Shown here piece by piece: positions 61,195 to 64,000 of a DNA stretch of 64,000 bases (positions are counted from its first letter, which is position 1; every line of letters starts with the position of its first letter). The position numbers and the translations under genes are program-made. This stretch comes from Chitinophaga hostae (GTDB lineage: Bacteria; Bacteroidota; Bacteroidia; Chitinophagales; Chitinophagaceae): assembly GCF_018224885.1 (NCBI RefSeq), contig NZ_JAGTXB010000013.1, positions 124,001 through 188,000 on the forward strand, written 5' to 3'. The notes beneath the pieces were generated by a model. It was not told the origin of the DNA. It saw only the letters and a list, made by a program, of their open reading frames with translations, and did no database searches.

Positions 61195-62514
61195 TTACAG
61201 ATTACTTTCGTTTTGCGGCAACGGATATTTCGTCCAAATATCATCATCCGGCCTGTCTTTAGGCAATGTATTCAGCAGGTTATACCTTCTCAGATCAATC
61301 CAGCGATGCCCTTCCATAAACAGGGAATAACGTCTTTCATACAGCATCTCTGTAATGAGCGCTGCCTGGGTTGTTAGCCCGGCGTATGGAGGAAGGTTAT
61401 GCGCCAAGCGAATGCGATTGATGGCTACAATGGCATCGGGGATGGCGTTTAGCTGAATTTTGGCTTCTGCATAGATCAGGATCAGTTCCTCATTGCGGAT
61501 AACGCTGATGGGAGCATTCAGTGAACTCCAGATAATCACGTCGCGGTTGCCGGTTAAGCCACCCTGGCTGGCGGATGAAGTACGCAACGCTGTTTTGGTT
61601 TGCAAACGGTTATCGCCTGCAAGAATATCCGTTGCAAAGGTAGGATGTGATACCCTTACTTCACCGTTACCATTGGGCGCCAGGAACAAGGTGTTGGCGA
61701 GGTCACCGCCGTTGGTGGAAAAGGCGTGGTAAATGCCCTTGTTCTGATCACCATTAAGATCCAAAAAGGATTCATTCAATGCGGCAAGTGCTGAAGCCCA
61801 TTGCTGCCGGTAAATATATACCCTCGCTGCAATGGCGCGGTTGAATTTCAGCAGCCCGGCTGCATCCTTGAATCCAAGAAATCCATCCGATAAAGGAAAG
61901 ATGACTTCTGATCCGGTCAGGTCAGCCTTACCATCATTGAGGAATTTCAACACAGAGTCCATTACAACGGCAGGATCGGTGACAACACCACCCAGCGTAC
62001 CGCCATTGGCCACCGGTATACGCGCGCCATTGGTATTGGTCAGGTTGATGTTCAACAGCAACTGGTATCCAATCAGCGTTTTTGCAAAACCGCTAAAGGC
62101 CTTCTTTTGCTGATCTGAAGCCACTTCTGTGCGGGTGTTTTTAATGGCATCCAGCAGGATGAAACATTGCCTGCTTACCTGGTATCGCGCAGCCCATGGG
62201 TTGGTAAGATAAAAGGTATTATTATCCAGTTGTTTGGTACCACCACCTAACAGGTCAGTAGTGTAACGTGGTTCTGCACTGGAGAAACGATAAATTTCCC
62301 TGCCTATAATACCCGTGCCGTCAATATAAACAGCAAGGGAATTACGCATTCCGGATTCAGCACCGGTTACCAGGTTAAATAAATCACTTCTCGACGGATC
62401 CTTTGTAATACCGTCTACAACTGGTGTATTAAGACTGTTGATTTCTCCCTTCTGACACGCATTGATGACCAGCAGCGAAACAACAACAGCTATCGTTGAA
62501 ATATACTTTTTCAT
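61195..62514 (-). CDS. SusD/RagB-type surface lipoprotein
   Basis: A 439-residue lipoprotein with lipobox INAC (C20). The N-terminal SRSDLFNLVTGAESGMRNSL, the central helices and the C-terminal block EMLYERRYSLFMEGHRWIDL then RRYNLLNTLPKDRPDDD identify the family. It follows its SusC by 29 nt and is last in the visible part of the operon. Confidence 0.93.
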   Translation of the reverse strand: MKKYISTIAVVVSLLVINACQKGEINSLNTPVVDGITKDPSRSDLFNLVTGAESGMRNSLAVYIDGTGIIGREIYRFSSAEPRYTTDLLGGGTKQLDNNTFYLTNPWAARYQVSRQCFILLDAIKNTRTEVASDQQKKAFSGFAKTLIGYQLLLNINLTNTNGARIPVANGGTLGGVVTDPAVVMDSVLKFLNDGKADLTGSEVIFPLSDGFLGFKDAAGLLKFNRAIAARVYIYRQQWASALAALNESFLDLNGDQNKGIYHAFSTNGGDLANTLFLAPNGNGEVRVSHPTFATDILAGDNRLQTKTALRTSSASQGGLTGNRDVIIWSSLNAPISVIRNEELILIYAEAKIQLNAIPDAIVAINRIRLAHNLPPYAGLTTQAALITEMLYERRYSLFMEGHRWIDLRRYNLLNTLPKDRPDDDIWTKYPLPQNESNL

Positions 62515-62543
62515 ATTGAATAATTTTAGCAGAGAGAAAATGA

Positions 62544-64000
62544 TCAGAAATCTATACCAACATGGAAGCTGGCTCTTTTGGATGCAGGAAAAGGCATCAC
62601 ATCCACACCGGTCGATAACCCGATACTACCACGGCTTTGAGAGGTAGTAATAGTGTTACTGCCGAAGTTGGATACTTCCGGATCATAACCCACATACTTG
62701 GTCCAGGTAAAGAAGTTATTGGCAGATACACCTACGCGTATGCCCTTCACATTTTTTGTATTTTTTAAAGGAACATTGTAATACAGGCCTATCTCACGGA
62801 TACGCACATACGAAGCGTCCTGCACATAGATGGAAGCATCGCCGGCTCCCGGACGGAAAGCGCCCGCCTTGGTGCCGCTGATCATATCATCATAGTCAAA
62901 GGAAGTAGCACCCAGGTCGGTGAGCAGCTGGGTAAGATTGATATTATCCCCGCCTTTTTTCCAGTGGATCAGGAACCGGAGGGAGAAGTTTTTGAAAAGG
63001 GTCACTTCATTAAAGAAACTCATCTGGAATTTTGGTTCTGCATCGCCGATCAGTTTCAGATCACTACCCACGGTACCTTTGATCTGTGTGGCAGGAGCTC
63101 CTTCTTCCAGGTAAAATGTTCCCAGTGAGTTACCAAATGCGCCGATAGCATACGGAGGTATGATCAGCTTGGTTACTTTAGAACGGTTAAACCAGAAGTT
63201 GATGGAACTGTTCCACCGGAAAGAACGTGTGTTTACCGGGATGAGGTTCAATCCCAGTTCAAGCCCCTGGTTTTTCAGGTCACCACTGTTTTTCCATTCA
63301 TTGGCATAACCGGAAGAAGCGGGCAATGCATGACGCAGTAATACGTCATAGATGTTTTTATTATAGTAAGTGGCTTCAAGACTAACACGGCCGTTCAACA
63401 CACTGATATCAAGTCCTGTCTCAAATTCTGCCTGGCGTTCCGGTTTGATATCGGGGTTGCCCTGCAGGTTATCCACCAGTACGCCCGGGAAGCCGCCGAT
63501 ATTGCTGCCCAGCATACCGGTAAACTTACTGCCATAAGGCGGTACGTTGCCAGACTGGCCATAGGCAGCACGTATCTTGAGGTTATCGATGCTGGAAATA
63601 TTCCAGAACTTCATTTTGGTAAGGTTCCAGGAAAAGGAACCTTTGGGAAATACATAATACTTTTGAAAGTCACCGTTGTTGGTGGACCGGTCAAAACGCA
63701 CGCCGCCACTGACGGTCAGCGCCTCCATCAGGGAGAGATCTTCCTGGATAAAAATACCGTTGTCACGGAATTTCTGCCGGAATTGACGGGTAGTAGTATT
63801 GGCGCTGGCATCCAGGTTACTCTGACCGGATACCAGGTTGGTAGCACTGGTAACAATATTGTCCATGAAACCGGTTTCGAGCGTGGCGCCGACGGTACTG
63901 GTCAGGCTGAGGTTGGGATTGGGAGTAAAGTTGTTTACCACAAATCCGGCAATATTGGTGTTGGTGTTGTTCGTGTTTCCCTGGATGGAGTGACCTTGCA
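62544..64000 (-). CDS. SusC/RagA TonB-linked transporter (N-terminus beyond right edge)
   Basis: The frame is open from the right edge to the stop at 62544, giving about 485 C-terminal residues. It is barrel sequence typical of SusC: RAAYGQSGNVPPYGSKFTGM, DIKPERQAEFETGLDISVLN, ASYVRIREIGLYYNVPLKN and the ending SFHVGIDF with a terminal aromatic residue. Signal peptide, plug and a possible STN domain are outside the window. It pairs with the SusD at 61195. Confidence 0.93.
   Translation of the reverse strand, partial: QGHSIQGNTNNTNTNIAGFVVNNFTPNPNLSLTSTVGATLETGFMDNIVTSATNLVSGQSNLDASANTTTRQFRQKFRDNGIFIQEDLSLMEALTVSGGVRFDRSTNNGDFQKYYVFPKGSFSWNLTKMKFWNISSIDNLKIRAAYGQSGNVPPYGSKFTGMLGSNIGGFPGVLVDNLQGNPDIKPERQAEFETGLDISVLNGRVSLEATYYNKNIYDVLLRHALPASSGYANEWKNSGDLKNQGLELGLNLIPVNTRSFRWNSSINFWFNRSKVTKLIIPPYAIGAFGNSLGTFYLEEGAPATQIKGTVGSDLKLIGDAEPKFQMSFFNEVTLFKNFSLRFLIHWKKGGDNINLTQLLTDLGATSFDYDDMISGTKAGAFRPGAGDASIYVQDASYVRIREIGLYYNVPLKNTKNVKGIRVGVSANNFFTWTKYVGYDPEVSNFGSNTITTSQSRGSIGLSTGVDVMPFPASKRASFHVGIDF

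Overview
The window comes from a Bacteroidota chromosome, most likely family Chitinophagaceae (Chitinophaga-like). The reasons are three complete SusC/SusD pairs plus a fourth cut by the right edge, ECF sigma/FecR regulators, DUF5977 and DUF6443/RHS surface proteins, DUF4407, LytS/LytTR signalling, and promoters of the TAnnTTTG type. No rRNA, tRNA, CRISPR array, integrase or insertion sequence was recognised.

Layout. 1-2605 (minus): a TonB-dependent receptor followed 4 nt later by a MauG/cytochrome c peroxidase-like gene that runs off the left edge. 2848-6245 (plus): a GH9 glucanase and glucose-6-phosphate dehydrogenase, closed by a strong terminator. 6792-16953 (plus): a three-gene surface cassette of a coiled-coil/barrel protein, a DUF5977 protein and a 1518-residue RHS protein. 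17024-25232 (minus): a compact glycan-utilisation locus with ECF sigma, FecR, STN-containing SusC, SusD and an Endo H-type GH18 enzyme, which suggests N-glycan scavenging. 25534-26549: two small proteins, DUF4240 and YfeS-like. 26739-28179: an AT-rich three-gene module whose order and features match toxin-antitoxin-SecB-like chaperone (TAC) systems, with a palindromic operator and a canonical promoter in front. This is the most interesting system here. 28183-33469: an HxlR regulator, a saccharopine dehydrogenase-like oxidoreductase, a lipocalin-like secreted protein, gamma-glutamyltransferase, a DinB protein and a Dabb protein.

33719-37172 is a LytS-type kinase and LytTR regulator operon with a DUF4407 membrane protein between the two. 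37450-38951 is a TetR regulator and an alpha/beta hydrolase, each preceded by the same operator sequence. 39030-54641 is a large nutrient-acquisition region: an ECF sigma factor, a metzincin-like secreted protease with a SusC/SusD pair, then FecR, an STN-type SusC, a SusD and a thioredoxin-like protein. 54673-61100 carries housekeeping and accessory genes: a radical SAM protein, a TIM-barrel isomerase, dienelactone hydrolase, a DadA-like oxidoreductase, an orphan FecR-like lipoprotein and proline dehydrogenase. 61195-64000 (minus) holds a SusD and the C-terminal part of a SusC cut by the right edge.

Intergenic DNA is rich in long hairpins. Several sit at convergent gene ends and carry tandem 7-bp repeats. 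Two of about 200 bp share a sequence family. All function calls rest on reading motifs and gene order by eye; no database search was run.
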